DNA of 35,649 nt from JAITWT01 sp964439605. Its GTDB lineage: Bacteria; Pseudomonadota; Gammaproteobacteria; Burkholderiales; Burkholderiaceae_C. Position numbers and translations under genes: made by a program. The DNA lies in contig CAYTPC010000130.1 of the NCBI GenBank assembly GCA_964439605.1, positions 1 through 35,649 of the forward strand, given 5' to 3'. A model generated the notes under the pieces. The model was not told where the DNA came from. It saw only the letters and a list, made by a program, of their open reading frames with translations, and did no database searches. This document shows positions 23,480-30,746 of this stretch, piece by piece; the first letter of the stretch is position 1, and the number at the start of each line of letters is the position of its first letter.

Positions 23480-24028
23480 TTACCCTCGAAGCTGGACATG
23501 CCTCCACGCCTGCAGATCGGAGGCGGTGACCCTGCCGACCTTGCGGATCGCCACCGTGCCCTTGGCGTCCAAAACCAGGGTGAAAGGCAAGCCTGCGACC
23601 GTATTGCCGAGCTGGCGCATCCATTCGGCATTTTCCTTGTCCAGTATGCCGATCGGATAGGAGACCGGCGTACGCTGCAGAAATGTCCGGATTACCGGCG
23701 CTTGCCCAATGGCCAATCCGACGACTTGCCACCCGGCGGAAGCATTTTCACGAAAAAAGCCGTCAAGCATGGGCATTTCTTCGATGCAAGGGGGACACCA
23801 GGTAGCCCAGAAGTTCAATAGCAAAGGCCGTCCCCGCATGGCCTGCAAGACGATCTCGCCGCCTTCGGGGCGTTCGAATCGCCGCGCCCAGAAATCCTCC
23901 TGCGGCGAGTCGATGAACGGCCCATTTCGCCGCGCGCGCAGCCAAACGCCGCCGGCGCCCGCAGCCAGCGCCAACATGGCGGCGGCGCCGTAGAGCCACC
24001 CGCGCCGTGTCGATCCTGCAGAACTCAT
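23480..24028 (-). CDS. TlpA-like membrane-anchored thiol-disulfide reductase
   Basis: A 182-residue thioredoxin-fold protein. An N-terminal anchor spans about residues 11-30 (WLYGAAAMLALAAGAGGVWL), followed by a periplasmic domain with the active site C78-P-P-C81 in NFWATWCPPCIEEMP and the cis-proline loop AGLPFTLVLD. TlpA/ResA-type proteins reduce disulfides in the periplasm, commonly for cytochrome c maturation or copper-centre assembly; the partner is not evident here. Its start overlaps the stop of the upstream hypothetical gene (ATGA), so the two are coupled. Confidence 0.9.
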   Translation of the reverse strand: MSSAGSTRRGWLYGAAAMLALAAGAGGVWLRARRNGPFIDSPQEDFWARRFERPEGGEIVLQAMRGRPLLLNFWATWCPPCIEEMPMLDGFFRENASAGWQVVGLAIGQAPVIRTFLQRTPVSYPIGILDKENAEWMRQLGNTVAGLPFTLVLDAKGTVAIRKVGRVTASDLQAWRHVQLRG

Positions 24029-24639
24029 GCGGTTTGATCCCTGTCCAACAGTTGCCGCAGGGCAGCCAAATGACCGCGCGGCGCGCGGCCTTGTGCGTCC
24101 GGCTTGAGAGCGCCCCGCAGATCATCCAGATCGTAAACCAGAAGGCGTACGCCCACTTCCTGGCCGAGTACGCGGCTGGGCACACGCACGCACAATGCCT
24201 CGACCGGCCTGCCGTGAAAACCGCTGACCCTGCGCGGTTCGTAGCTGACGTGGTCATTGATCAGCGCGATTTCAGCCGACTTCGGGTCGTCGCAGAATAG
24301 TTGAATCGAGATTTCCGACAAGCGCGTGGCCGTACCGTGCCAAACCGCGCCAGTCAAGTGCGGCCGAAACGGCGCCATGCGCTGCATCCATTCCAGGGCC
24401 AGCCATCGCAGCGCACGCAACTCACCGGGCTGGGTGCCGGCTCGGTACAGGGCGATGTAATTGCGAACCTCGGCCTCGACCTCGTCATTGCCGGGCATTG
24501 GGGTGCGTGCCGGCAAGCCCAAGTCACGTAATGCGCGCCGTTTGGCCGGGCCGTATTCAAGCCCATCCTCGACCACGAATCGCGCGGCTGCGACGGCGAT
24601 TTCCCGCTTGGACGTGTTCATCTGGGCGATTGTGCCCAT
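24025..24639 (-). CDS. Conserved hypothetical protein upstream of the tlpA-like gene
   Basis: About 204 residues, or 198 if the ATG at 24621 (MNTSKREIAVAAAR) is used; neither start has a clear ribosome site. The first half looks helical (AKRRALRDLGL, GELRALRWLALEWMQRM). The middle GAVWHGTATRLSEISIQLF has the rhythm of a nucleotidyltransferase core (G-x-x-x-x-G then alternating strand) but lacks the expected Asp pair, so any such fold would be inactive. Similar-sized proteins next to mpl in betaproteobacteria have been labelled as Mur ligases, which this clearly is not. It is divergent from mpl across about 290 bases and coupled to the tlpA-like gene. Confidence 0.75.
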   Translation of the reverse strand: MGTIAQMNTSKREIAVAAARFVVEDGLEYGPAKRRALRDLGLPARTPMPGNDEVEAEVRNYIALYRAGTQPGELRALRWLALEWMQRMAPFRPHLTGAVWHGTATRLSEISIQLFCDDPKSAEIALINDHVSYEPRRVSGFHGRPVEALCVRVPSRVLGQEVGVRLLVYDLDDLRGALKPDAQGRAPRGHLAALRQLLDRDQTA

Positions 24640-24872
24640 GACGGGGCAAACAGCCTGAAAAGCCCTGAATAACCCCTCGTGGCCGACGCATCCCGGCTTT
24701 GGTCAGTCTGCCGCGATCCAAGTCCGGCAGGCTCCTAGAATCAACCCGGAAACGGGCAGTTGGGCGGTCTTGAAGTTGGCCAGGCCCTTGTCGCGCTGAG
24801 TTTTCCGGAATCGGTCAGGGTCACCAGTCTGGCGCTGCCGCGCAGATCCGAAAAATTCTTTCAAGGTATTGA

Positions 24873-24891
24873 TTAAAAAAGCTTTTTTTAA
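24873..24891. other. AT-rich palindrome upstream of mpl
   Basis: TTAAAAAAGC followed by TTTTTTTAA forms a near-perfect palindrome, 38 bases before the mpl start, in an otherwise GC-rich gap. Possible roles are a promoter UP-type or protein-binding site, or a weak hairpin. The rest of the gap 24640-24872 shows no gene. Confidence 0.4.
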
Positions 24892-24928
24892 CATTCGCAG
24901 TCTTCAGGCGCGATTTCAGGATCAACCG

Positions 24929-26311
24929 ATGCACATTCATATTCTCGGCATTTGCGGCACGTTCATGGGTGGCGTGGCCGCGCTGGCGCGCGAAACCGGT
25001 CACCGTGTGACGGGGTGTGATGCCGGCGTCTATCCACCGATGAGCGACCAGTTGCAGGCGCTGGGCATCGAGCTGATCGAAGGCTTTAGCGCCGATCAAA
25101 TGGCTTTGGCGCCCGATGTTTATGTGATCGGCAACGTTGTCTCGCGTGGACGCCTGGATGACGGGAGCCCCAAGTTCCCGCTGATGGAGGCCATCCTCAA
25201 TGCCGGCGCCCGCTACACCAGCGGCCCGCAATGGCTGGCTGAACACGTGCTGCAGGGGCGCCATGTGATGGCCGTGGCCGGCACCCACGGCAAAACCACC
25301 ACCACTTCCATGCTGGCCTGGATTCTCGAATGCGCCGGCCGCGCCCCCGGCTTTCTGATCGGAGGCGTGCCGATGGATTTCGGGGTTTCGGCCCGGCTCG
25401 GCAGTCTTGATCAACCCTTCGTCATCGAGGCCGACGAGTACGACACCGCCTTTTTCGACAAACGCAGCAAGTTCGTGCATTACCGGCCGCGTACGGCGGT
25501 TCTGAACAACCTCGAATTCGATCATGCTGACATCTTTGACGATCTTGCAGCGATCGAGCGTCAATTTCATCATTTGATTCGTACCGTGCCAAGCAGCGGG
25601 CGCGTCGTATTCAATGCTGGCGAGGCCAGCCTGCGCCGGGTGCTGGATCAGGGGTGCTGGAGTGCGATCACGCCTTTTGGTCCTGGCAGTTCCTGGGATG
25701 CCGAGGGGCCGCCGCATGCCTTCGACGTTCTGCACGCCGGGCGCCGTGCCGGCCGGGTCGAATGGAGTCTGTCGGGCCGGCACAATCAGCTCAACGCGCT
25801 GGCCGCGATTGCGGCAGCCGAACACGTGGGCGTGGCGCCGGCGCAAGCCGCGGCCGCACTCGGGCGCTTTCATAACGTGCGCCGCCGCATGGAACTGCGC
25901 GGCGTCTGCGGCGACGTGACCGTTTACGACGATTTCGCGCACCATCCGAGCGCCATCCGCACCACCCTCGACGGCCTGCGCAGAAAGCTCAACGACGAAG
26001 GGCGGAAGGATGATCGCATCCTCGCCGTGTTCGAGCCACGCAGCAATACGATGAAACTCGGCACGATGGCGGCACAGTTGCCCTGGAGCCTGGAATCGGC
26101 CGATCTCGCGTTCTGCCACAGCGCCGGCCTGGGCTGGGACGCCGCCGCAGCCCTGGCCCCGATGGGGGAGCGCGCCCAAATCAGTGGCCGCATCGATGAA
26201 CTCGTGCCCGCGATCGCCGCGGCGGCGCGGCCAGGCGACCATATCGTCTGCATGAGCAACGGCGGCTTCGGCGGCATCCACCAGAAGCTGCTGGATGCGC
26301 TGGGGGGGTGA
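24929..26311 (+). CDS. mpl: UDP-MurNAc:L-Ala-gamma-D-Glu-meso-DAP ligase (murein recycling)
   Basis: A 460-residue Mur ligase that reattaches the recycled tripeptide to UDP-MurNAc. The N-terminal UDP-binding motif is ILGICGTFMGGVA, which distinguishes Mpl from MurC (GIGGxGM). The ATP P-loop is GTHGKTTTTS at residues 118-127, and VIEADEYDTAFFDKRSKF is the Mpl-specific central motif. YDDFAHHPSAIRTTL and FEPRSNTMKLG lie in the C-terminal domain. The start at 24929 directly precedes the Rossmann strand; the longer frame from 24869 is an AT-rich extension. It is convergent with aroG, with only three bases between the stops. Confidence 0.95.
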   Translation: MHIHILGICGTFMGGVAALARETGHRVTGCDAGVYPPMSDQLQALGIELIEGFSADQMALAPDVYVIGNVVSRGRLDDGSPKFPLMEAILNAGARYTSGPQWLAEHVLQGRHVMAVAGTHGKTTTTSMLAWILECAGRAPGFLIGGVPMDFGVSARLGSLDQPFVIEADEYDTAFFDKRSKFVHYRPRTAVLNNLEFDHADIFDDLAAIERQFHHLIRTVPSSGRVVFNAGEASLRRVLDQGCWSAITPFGPGSSWDAEGPPHAFDVLHAGRRAGRVEWSLSGRHNQLNALAAIAAAEHVGVAPAQAAAALGRFHNVRRRMELRGVCGDVTVYDDFAHHPSAIRTTLDGLRRKLNDEGRKDDRILAVFEPRSNTMKLGTMAAQLPWSLESADLAFCHSAGLGWDAAAALAPMGERAQISGRIDELVPAIAAAARPGDHIVCMSNGGFGGIHQKLLDALGG

Positions 26312-26314
26312 GTT

Positions 26315-27439
26315 TCACCTCGCTGCGCGGCGCTGCCTGATCACTTCGTCCAACAGTTCGAGCACGCGCACCGAATCGTCCCAGCCGAGGCAGGCATCGG
26401 TGATGCTCTTGCCATATTCGAGATCGGCAACCTTGTCCTTGCCTGGCGTAAATTTCTGTGCGCCTGCCTGCAGGTTGCTCTCCACCATAAGCCCGAAAAT
26501 CTGCCTGGAGCCGCCGGCGAGCTGCGCCGCGATATCGCGCACGACGTCCACCTGCCGCTGGTGCTGCTTGGCGCTGTTGGCATGGCTGCAATCGATCATC
26601 AGCCGCGGCGGCAGCTTGGCGGCCTCAAGCTCGGCGCAGGCGGCGGCTACGCTCGCGGCATCGTAGTTGGGCGCCTTGCCGCCGCGCAGGATCAAATGGC
26701 AATCGGTATTGCCGCGCGTGCGCACGATCGCAACCTGCCCGTTCTTGTGCACCGACAAGAAGTGATGGGGCCGTGCGGCGGCCTGGATCGCGTCGGTGGC
26801 GATGCGGACGTTGCCGTCGGTGCCGTTCTTGAAGCCGATCGGCGCCGATAGCCCTGATGCAAGCTCGCGGTGTACCTGGCTTTCGGTGGTGCGCGCGCCG
26901 ATCGCGCCCCAGGAAACCAGATCGCCGATGTATTGCGGGGAAATCACGTCCAGAAACTCGCTGGCCGCGGGCAGGCCGATGCGGTTGATGTCGATCAGCA
27001 GTTGGCGCGCGATGCGCAGGCCCTCGTCGATGCGGTAGCTCTCGTCCAGGTAGGGGTCGTTGATGAGGCCCTTCCAGCCCACGGTGGTACGCGGCTTTTC
27101 GAAGTACACGCGCATCACGATTTCCAGCGTGCCGGCAAACCGGTCGCGCTCGGCCTTCAGGCGGCGCGCGTACTCGATTGCGGCGGCCGGGTCGTGGATC
27201 GAGCATGGCCCCATGACCACGAGCAGCCGATCATCCTCGCCGTTGACGATCTGGTGGATGGTGTGGCGCGTGGATGAAATCAGCGCCTCGGCCGGTGTAT
27301 CGCTGATCGGGAAGAAGCGAATGAGGTGTTCGGGCGGTGGCAACACATTGATGTCCTTGATGCGCTGGTCGTCGGTTTTGCTTGTTTTCTCGGCGCGCGC
27401 ATGCCAGTTCTGTCCGGTCTGGGCAGGGTTCGTGCTCAT
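26315..27439 (-). CDS. aroG: 3-deoxy-7-phosphoheptulonate (DAHP) synthase, class I
   Basis: A 374-residue enzyme joining phosphoenolpyruvate and erythrose-4-phosphate, the committed step of the shikimate pathway to Phe, Tyr and Trp. Class I motifs are present: VVMGPCSIHDP, MRVYFEKPRTTVGWKGL, GFKNGTDG, ILRGGKAPNYD and MIDCSHANSAKQH. The Cys, His, Glu and Asp metal ligands are all in place. ATG 27439 has GAGGAC at good distance; the track of in-frame codons upstream runs through the terminator and is not translated. Feedback specificity cannot be read. It is preceded by a leader peptide and attenuator-like terminator and lies downstream of tldD, an order common in betaproteobacteria. The symbol denotes class I DAHP synthase, not the Phe-specific isozyme. 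Confidence 0.93.
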   Translation of the reverse strand: MSTNPAQTGQNWHARAEKTSKTDDQRIKDINVLPPPEHLIRFFPISDTPAEALISSTRHTIHQIVNGEDDRLLVVMGPCSIHDPAAAIEYARRLKAERDRFAGTLEIVMRVYFEKPRTTVGWKGLINDPYLDESYRIDEGLRIARQLLIDINRIGLPAASEFLDVISPQYIGDLVSWGAIGARTTESQVHRELASGLSAPIGFKNGTDGNVRIATDAIQAAARPHHFLSVHKNGQVAIVRTRGNTDCHLILRGGKAPNYDAASVAAACAELEAAKLPPRLMIDCSHANSAKQHQRQVDVVRDIAAQLAGGSRQIFGLMVESNLQAGAQKFTPGKDKVADLEYGKSITDACLGWDDSVRVLELLDEVIRQRRAAR

Positions 27440-27474
27440 CAGGATCGTCCTCGTATGGATTGAAAGGTTGGGGC

Positions 27475-27510
27475 AAAAAAAACCGCCGGAGCTTGCGGGC
27501 GCCGGCGGTT
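27475..27510 (-). terminator. Attenuator terminator in the aroG leader
   Basis: On the minus strand AACCGCCGG (27510-27502) pairs perfectly with CCGGCGGTT (27489-27481) around a 12-base loop that can pair further, followed by eight U residues (27482-27475). It lies 29 bases after the leader-peptide stop and 35 bases before the aroG ATG, so it can only act on transcription entering aroG. Confidence 0.88.
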
Positions 27511-27539
27511 CACTGGAGGTAACTTGCTTGATGTCTGCT

Positions 27540-27614
27540 TTACGCGCACGCCCTCGCTCGCCGGACTTCCGGGAACCAAAAATAAGCAAAGTAGCAAACG
27601 CTTGAAGTAAACAT
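27540..27614 (-). CDS. Aromatic-rich leader peptide of aroG (attenuation)
   Basis: A 24-codon ORF from ATG 27614 to TAA 27542-27540. Codons 8-14 encode YFAYFWF, and with Phe2 the peptide has four Phe, two Tyr and one Trp, exactly the end products of the pathway started by aroG. It is followed by the terminator at 27475-27510. CCGG at 27572-27569 can pair with CCGG at 27564-27561. The overlapping segment CCGGCG (27564-27559) can instead pair with CGCCGG in the terminator's first arm. This gives the three mutually exclusive pairings of classical attenuation: slow translation of aromatic codons would favour antitermination. There is no ribosome site; with the -10 eight bases away the peptide may be read from a nearly leaderless transcript. 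Confidence 0.8.
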   Translation of the reverse strand: MFTSSVCYFAYFWFPEVRRARACA

Positions 27615-27622
27615 TGCGGTCG

Positions 27623-27631
27623 AATATAGCA
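27623..27631 (-). promoter_or_regulatory. Extended -10 promoter of the aroG leader
   Basis: The minus strand reads TGCTATATT, an extended -10, ending eight bases before the leader ATG. A second hexamer TATGCT (27633-27628) overlaps it. No good -35 is seen. Upstream, CCCTAAG is repeated at 27658 and nine bases further on, function unknown. Confidence 0.5.
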
Positions 27632-27697
27632 TAGACAAGGGAAACCCCTGAGTAAGTCCCTAAGCCCCTAAGCCCCGCGCGATCGCTGTATCAGGCT

Positions 27698-29158
27698 CTA
27701 CGCCGTGCCGCCCACCGTCAGGCCGTCGATGCGCAGCGTCGGCTGCCCCACGCCGACCGGCACGCTCTGGCCGTCCTTGCCGCAGGTGCCGACGCCGTCA
27801 TCGAGCGCCATGTCGTTGCCGATCATGCTCACCCGCGTGAGCACGTCGGGGCCGTTGCCGATGATGGTCGCGCCCTTGACCGGGTACAGGATTTTCCCTT
27901 TCTCCACCCAGTAAGCCTCGCTCGCGGAAAACACGAATTTGCCGCTGGTGATGTCAACCTGCCCGCCGCCGAAGTTGGTGGCATACAGGCCCCTGTCGAT
28001 GCTCGCGACGATTTCCTTCGGATCCTTGTCGCCGCCGAGCATGTAGGTGTTGGTCATGCGCGGGATCGGCACGTGGGCGTAGCTTTCACGCCGGCCATTG
28101 CCCGTGGGCTTGACTTTCATGAGCCGCGCGTTGAGCGTGTCCTGGAGGTATCCCTTGAGAATGCCGTCCTCGATCAGTACGTTGCACTGGCTCGCGTTGC
28201 CCTCGTCGTCGACGTTGAGCGAGCCGCGCCGGCCGGCCATGGTGCCGTCGTCGAGCACGGTCACGCCCCGGGCCGCGACGCGCTGGCCGATATGGTCCGA
28301 AAACGCGCTTGAGCCCTTGCGGTTGAAATCGCCCTCCAAGCCGTGGCCCACCGCCTCGTGCAGCAGGATGCCCGGCCAGCCCGAACCGAGCACGACCGTC
28401 ATTTCGCCCGCCGGCGCGGGGCGCGATTCAAGATTGATCAACGCAGTCTGGACCGCTTGGTCAACGTATTGCGTGATGCGCTCCTCGTCGAAGCAGGTCA
28501 GCCCGAAGCGGCCGCCGCCGCCGCCCGAGCCGATTTCACGCCGGCCGTTGTGCTCCGCGATGACGGTCACCGACAGCCGCACCAGCGGCCGCACGTCGGC
28601 CGCCAGCGTGCCATCGGCGCGCGCAACGAGGATGACGTCATATTCGCTGGCCAGCCCCGCCATCACCTGCACGATGCGAGGGTCGCGCGAGCGCGCGAGC
28701 CGCTCGGCCTTTTCGAGCAGCCGCACCTTGGCCGTGCTGTCGAGCGTGGCGATCGGATCAACATCGCCATACAGCGAACGGCTTGGCGCGATCCGGCGCG
28801 CCGGCAGCTTGACGCGGGCGCCGCGGCCGGCGGCGGCAATCGAACGCACGGTGCGCGCCGCATCGAGCAGCGAGGCCAGCGAGATCTCGTCCGAATAGGC
28901 GAAAGCCGTTTTCTCGCCGCTGACGGCGCGCACGCCGACGCCCTGGTCGATGCTGAAGCTGCCCGTCTTGACGATGCCTTCCTCAAGGCTCCAGCCCTCG
29001 CTGCGGTTGTGCTGAAAATAAAGGTCGGCGTCATCGACGCCATGCGCGGTGATCTGGCCGAGCGCGCGCGAGAGCTTGGCCTCGTCGAGCCCGAATGGCG
29101 TAAGCAAAAGCTGTTGCGCCGTCGCCAGGCGCTCAAGAGTGGGCTCGCGGGAAATCAT
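27698..29158 (-). CDS. tldD: Metalloprotease TldD
   Basis: A 486-residue protease of the TldD/PmbA (TldD/TldE) family. The zinc motif HEAVGHGLEGD (HExxxH) is intact, as is the TldD C-terminal region (KGATIIGNGPDVLTRVSMIG, then GTCGKDGQ). TldD with TldE degrades unfolded peptides and helps mature modified peptides such as microcins and the CcdA antitoxin. TldE is not in the window. No Shine-Dalgarno sequence is visible before ATG 29158. It follows rodA by 58 bases and precedes the aroG leader. Confidence 0.95.
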   Translation of the reverse strand: MISREPTLERLATAQQLLLTPFGLDEAKLSRALGQITAHGVDDADLYFQHNRSEGWSLEEGIVKTGSFSIDQGVGVRAVSGEKTAFAYSDEISLASLLDAARTVRSIAAAGRGARVKLPARRIAPSRSLYGDVDPIATLDSTAKVRLLEKAERLARSRDPRIVQVMAGLASEYDVILVARADGTLAADVRPLVRLSVTVIAEHNGRREIGSGGGGGRFGLTCFDEERITQYVDQAVQTALINLESRPAPAGEMTVVLGSGWPGILLHEAVGHGLEGDFNRKGSSAFSDHIGQRVAARGVTVLDDGTMAGRRGSLNVDDEGNASQCNVLIEDGILKGYLQDTLNARLMKVKPTGNGRRESYAHVPIPRMTNTYMLGGDKDPKEIVASIDRGLYATNFGGGQVDITSGKFVFSASEAYWVEKGKILYPVKGATIIGNGPDVLTRVSMIGNDMALDDGVGTCGKDGQSVPVGVGQPTLRIDGLTVGGTA

Positions 29159-29216
29159 TGCACGATTGTAGGCAGGGCCAGCGGTAGCTGGTCACGCAGG
29201 ATTATTCAAAGCTTCT

Positions 29217-30383
29217 TTAGAGCTTCTTCTCGGGCTCGGTGAACTTTCGCGCGCGCGCGATCGACATCAGAATGCCTAGCCCCAATCCCAGCGTGACCAT
29301 CGCGGTACCGCCGTAGCTGATGAAGGGCAGGGGCACGCCCACCACCGGCAGGATGCCGCTGACCATGCTCATGTTCACGAAAGCGTAGGTGAAGAAGGTC
29401 ATCGCCACCGCACCGCCCAGTAGGCGCGAGAACAGCATCTGCGCATCCATGGCGATGAACAGGCCGCGAAAGATCAGCAGGATGAAGGCGCCGATCAGCA
29501 GCAGGTTGCCCACGAAGCCGAACTCTTCCGAATAGGCCGCGAAGATGAAATCGGTCGTGCGCTCGGGAATGAACTCCAGGTGCGTCTGCGTGCCCTGCAA
29601 GAAACCCTTGCCGCCGACGCCGCCCGAGCCGATCGCGATCATGCCCTGAATCACGTGAAAGCCCTTGCCGAGCGGATCCTTGCCCGGATCGAGCAGCATG
29701 CACACGCGCTGCTTCTGGTAGTCATGCAGGATGCGCCAATCAAAATTGTCGGCGCACAGCGTCGACTCGAAACCGACGAACAAGGCCACCAGCACGGCCA
29801 CAATGGCCACCGGCGGCACGATCAGCTTCCACGACAGGCCGGCGAAGAAAATCACCGACAACCCGGCCGCGAGCACCAACAGCGCAGTGCCCAGATCAGG
29901 CTGCCTGACGATCAGCCCCACCGGGACCGCCAGCAACACCGTCGCGACCGCGAAGTCGAGCGGGCGCAACTGCCCTTCGCGGCGCTGAAACCACCAGGCC
30001 AGCATCAGTGGCATCGCGATCTTGAGAATCTCGCTGGGCTGAATCACGATCCCGATGTTGATCCAGCGCTGCGCCCCTTTCTTGGTGATGCCGAATACAG
30101 CCACCGCAATCAGCAGCGCCACGCCCACCGAGTACAGCGGCACCGCGATCACCAAGAGCCGCTGCGGCGGTATCTGCGCCACCACGAACATGATGCCGGC
30201 AGCCAACAGCATGTTGCGGCCATGATCGAAGAAACGGGTGCCGTGGTCATAGCCCGATGAATACATCGTCAGCAGGCCCGCACAGGCCAGCAGCAGCACC
30301 GAGAAAGCGAGCAGCCCGTCGAATCCCAGGAAAACAGGCGCCATTCGCCGTGCGAACGAGGGTTGTTGGAATACGTCCGACAT
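29217..30383 (-). CDS. rodA: Rod-shape-determining SEDS glycosyltransferase RodA
   Basis: A 388-residue polytopic membrane protein with about ten membrane segments. SEDS motifs are visible: KKGAQRWINIG, IQPSEILKIAMPL, RQPDLGTALLVL with the conserved catalytic Asp, YQKQRVCMLLDPGKDPLG, and the final SYGGTAMVTLGLGLGI. RodA polymerises lipid II into glycan strands during cell elongation, working with a class B PBP (PBP2, mrdA). mrdA and mreBCD usually sit directly upstream in this group; here the upstream DNA is a gene-poor region leading to a divergent ABC transporter operon. A palindrome GAGATTATCTC (30389-30399) lies just upstream of the start; no strong ribosome site. Confidence 0.95.
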   Translation of the reverse strand: MSDVFQQPSFARRMAPVFLGFDGLLAFSVLLLACAGLLTMYSSGYDHGTRFFDHGRNMLLAAGIMFVVAQIPPQRLLVIAVPLYSVGVALLIAVAVFGITKKGAQRWINIGIVIQPSEILKIAMPLMLAWWFQRREGQLRPLDFAVATVLLAVPVGLIVRQPDLGTALLVLAAGLSVIFFAGLSWKLIVPPVAIVAVLVALFVGFESTLCADNFDWRILHDYQKQRVCMLLDPGKDPLGKGFHVIQGMIAIGSGGVGGKGFLQGTQTHLEFIPERTTDFIFAAYSEEFGFVGNLLLIGAFILLIFRGLFIAMDAQMLFSRLLGGAVAMTFFTYAFVNMSMVSGILPVVGVPLPFISYGGTAMVTLGLGLGILMSIARARKFTEPEKKL

Positions 30384-30519
30384 AAGCTGAGATTATCTCT
30401 TTGCCGGCCCGGAAGACCTGCCACCGAGCGGAAGTTTTGCAAGAGCCTCGAAAGAATGGCATTCGTCGGCAGCGCTCGCCGGTGCCATGCAGCGCCGAAG
30501 ATTACTAGGGAATTCTCTA

Positions 30520-30550
30520 ACTTGCTTATTACTTAGCAAGTAGCATACTG
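30520..30550 (+). promoter_or_regulatory. Inverted repeat over a possible promoter of the ABC transporter operon
   Basis: ACTTGCT (30520-30526) and AGCAAGT (30535-30541) form perfect 7-bp arms around an 8-bp spacer. TTGCTT (30522-30527) and CATACT (30544-30549) could serve as -35 and -10 with 16-bp spacing, so a protein bound to the repeat would cover the promoter. Matches to consensus are only partial. The operon ATG is about 200 bases downstream. Confidence 0.4.
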
Positions 30551-30600
30551 TGTCTCGCCGAGTAGCCTGAAAACTGCGGTTGGCGCAGGAAAGTGGCTGT

Positions 30601-30657
30601 ATGAGCTTGTCGGAAAACAGCTTCGGGGAATTGTTCCGAGTGACTGGTTCGCAGTAG
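30601..30657 (+). pseudogene. Possible 5' fragment of chorismate synthase (aroC)
   Basis: An 18-codon frame with AGGAAAG upstream encodes MSLSENSFGELFRVT and then GSQ-stop. NSFGELFRVT matches the conserved start of AroC, which normally continues T-x-(G)ESHG. Here homology ends at the Thr. No further aroC sequence is seen in any frame downstream. It may be a scar of a rearrangement in which the front of aroC was copied or left behind. The match is short, so chance remains possible. Confidence 0.35.
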
Positions 30658-30746
30658 CCAGAATCGACCGCAAGCTCGCGCCGACACGACGGGGTTGAGC
30701 TTTTTCGAGTGCGTTGTCAACTGCAACTCAGAATAAAGGAGACGAA

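Larger units (their letters stand above)
30384..30746. other. Gene-poor 363-base gap between rodA and the ABC transporter operon
   Basis: Holds the 11-bp palindrome GAGATTATCTC by rodA, the inverted repeat and possible promoter near 30520-30550, and a short frame resembling an aroC start at 30601. No tail of mrdA, the usual rodA partner, is recognisable on the minus strand. Confidence 0.6.

Noticed and set aside
24821..26281. 486-codon minus-strand frame opposite mpl
   Set aside because: It mirrors mpl codon structure and has no family motif; mpl itself is unmistakable.
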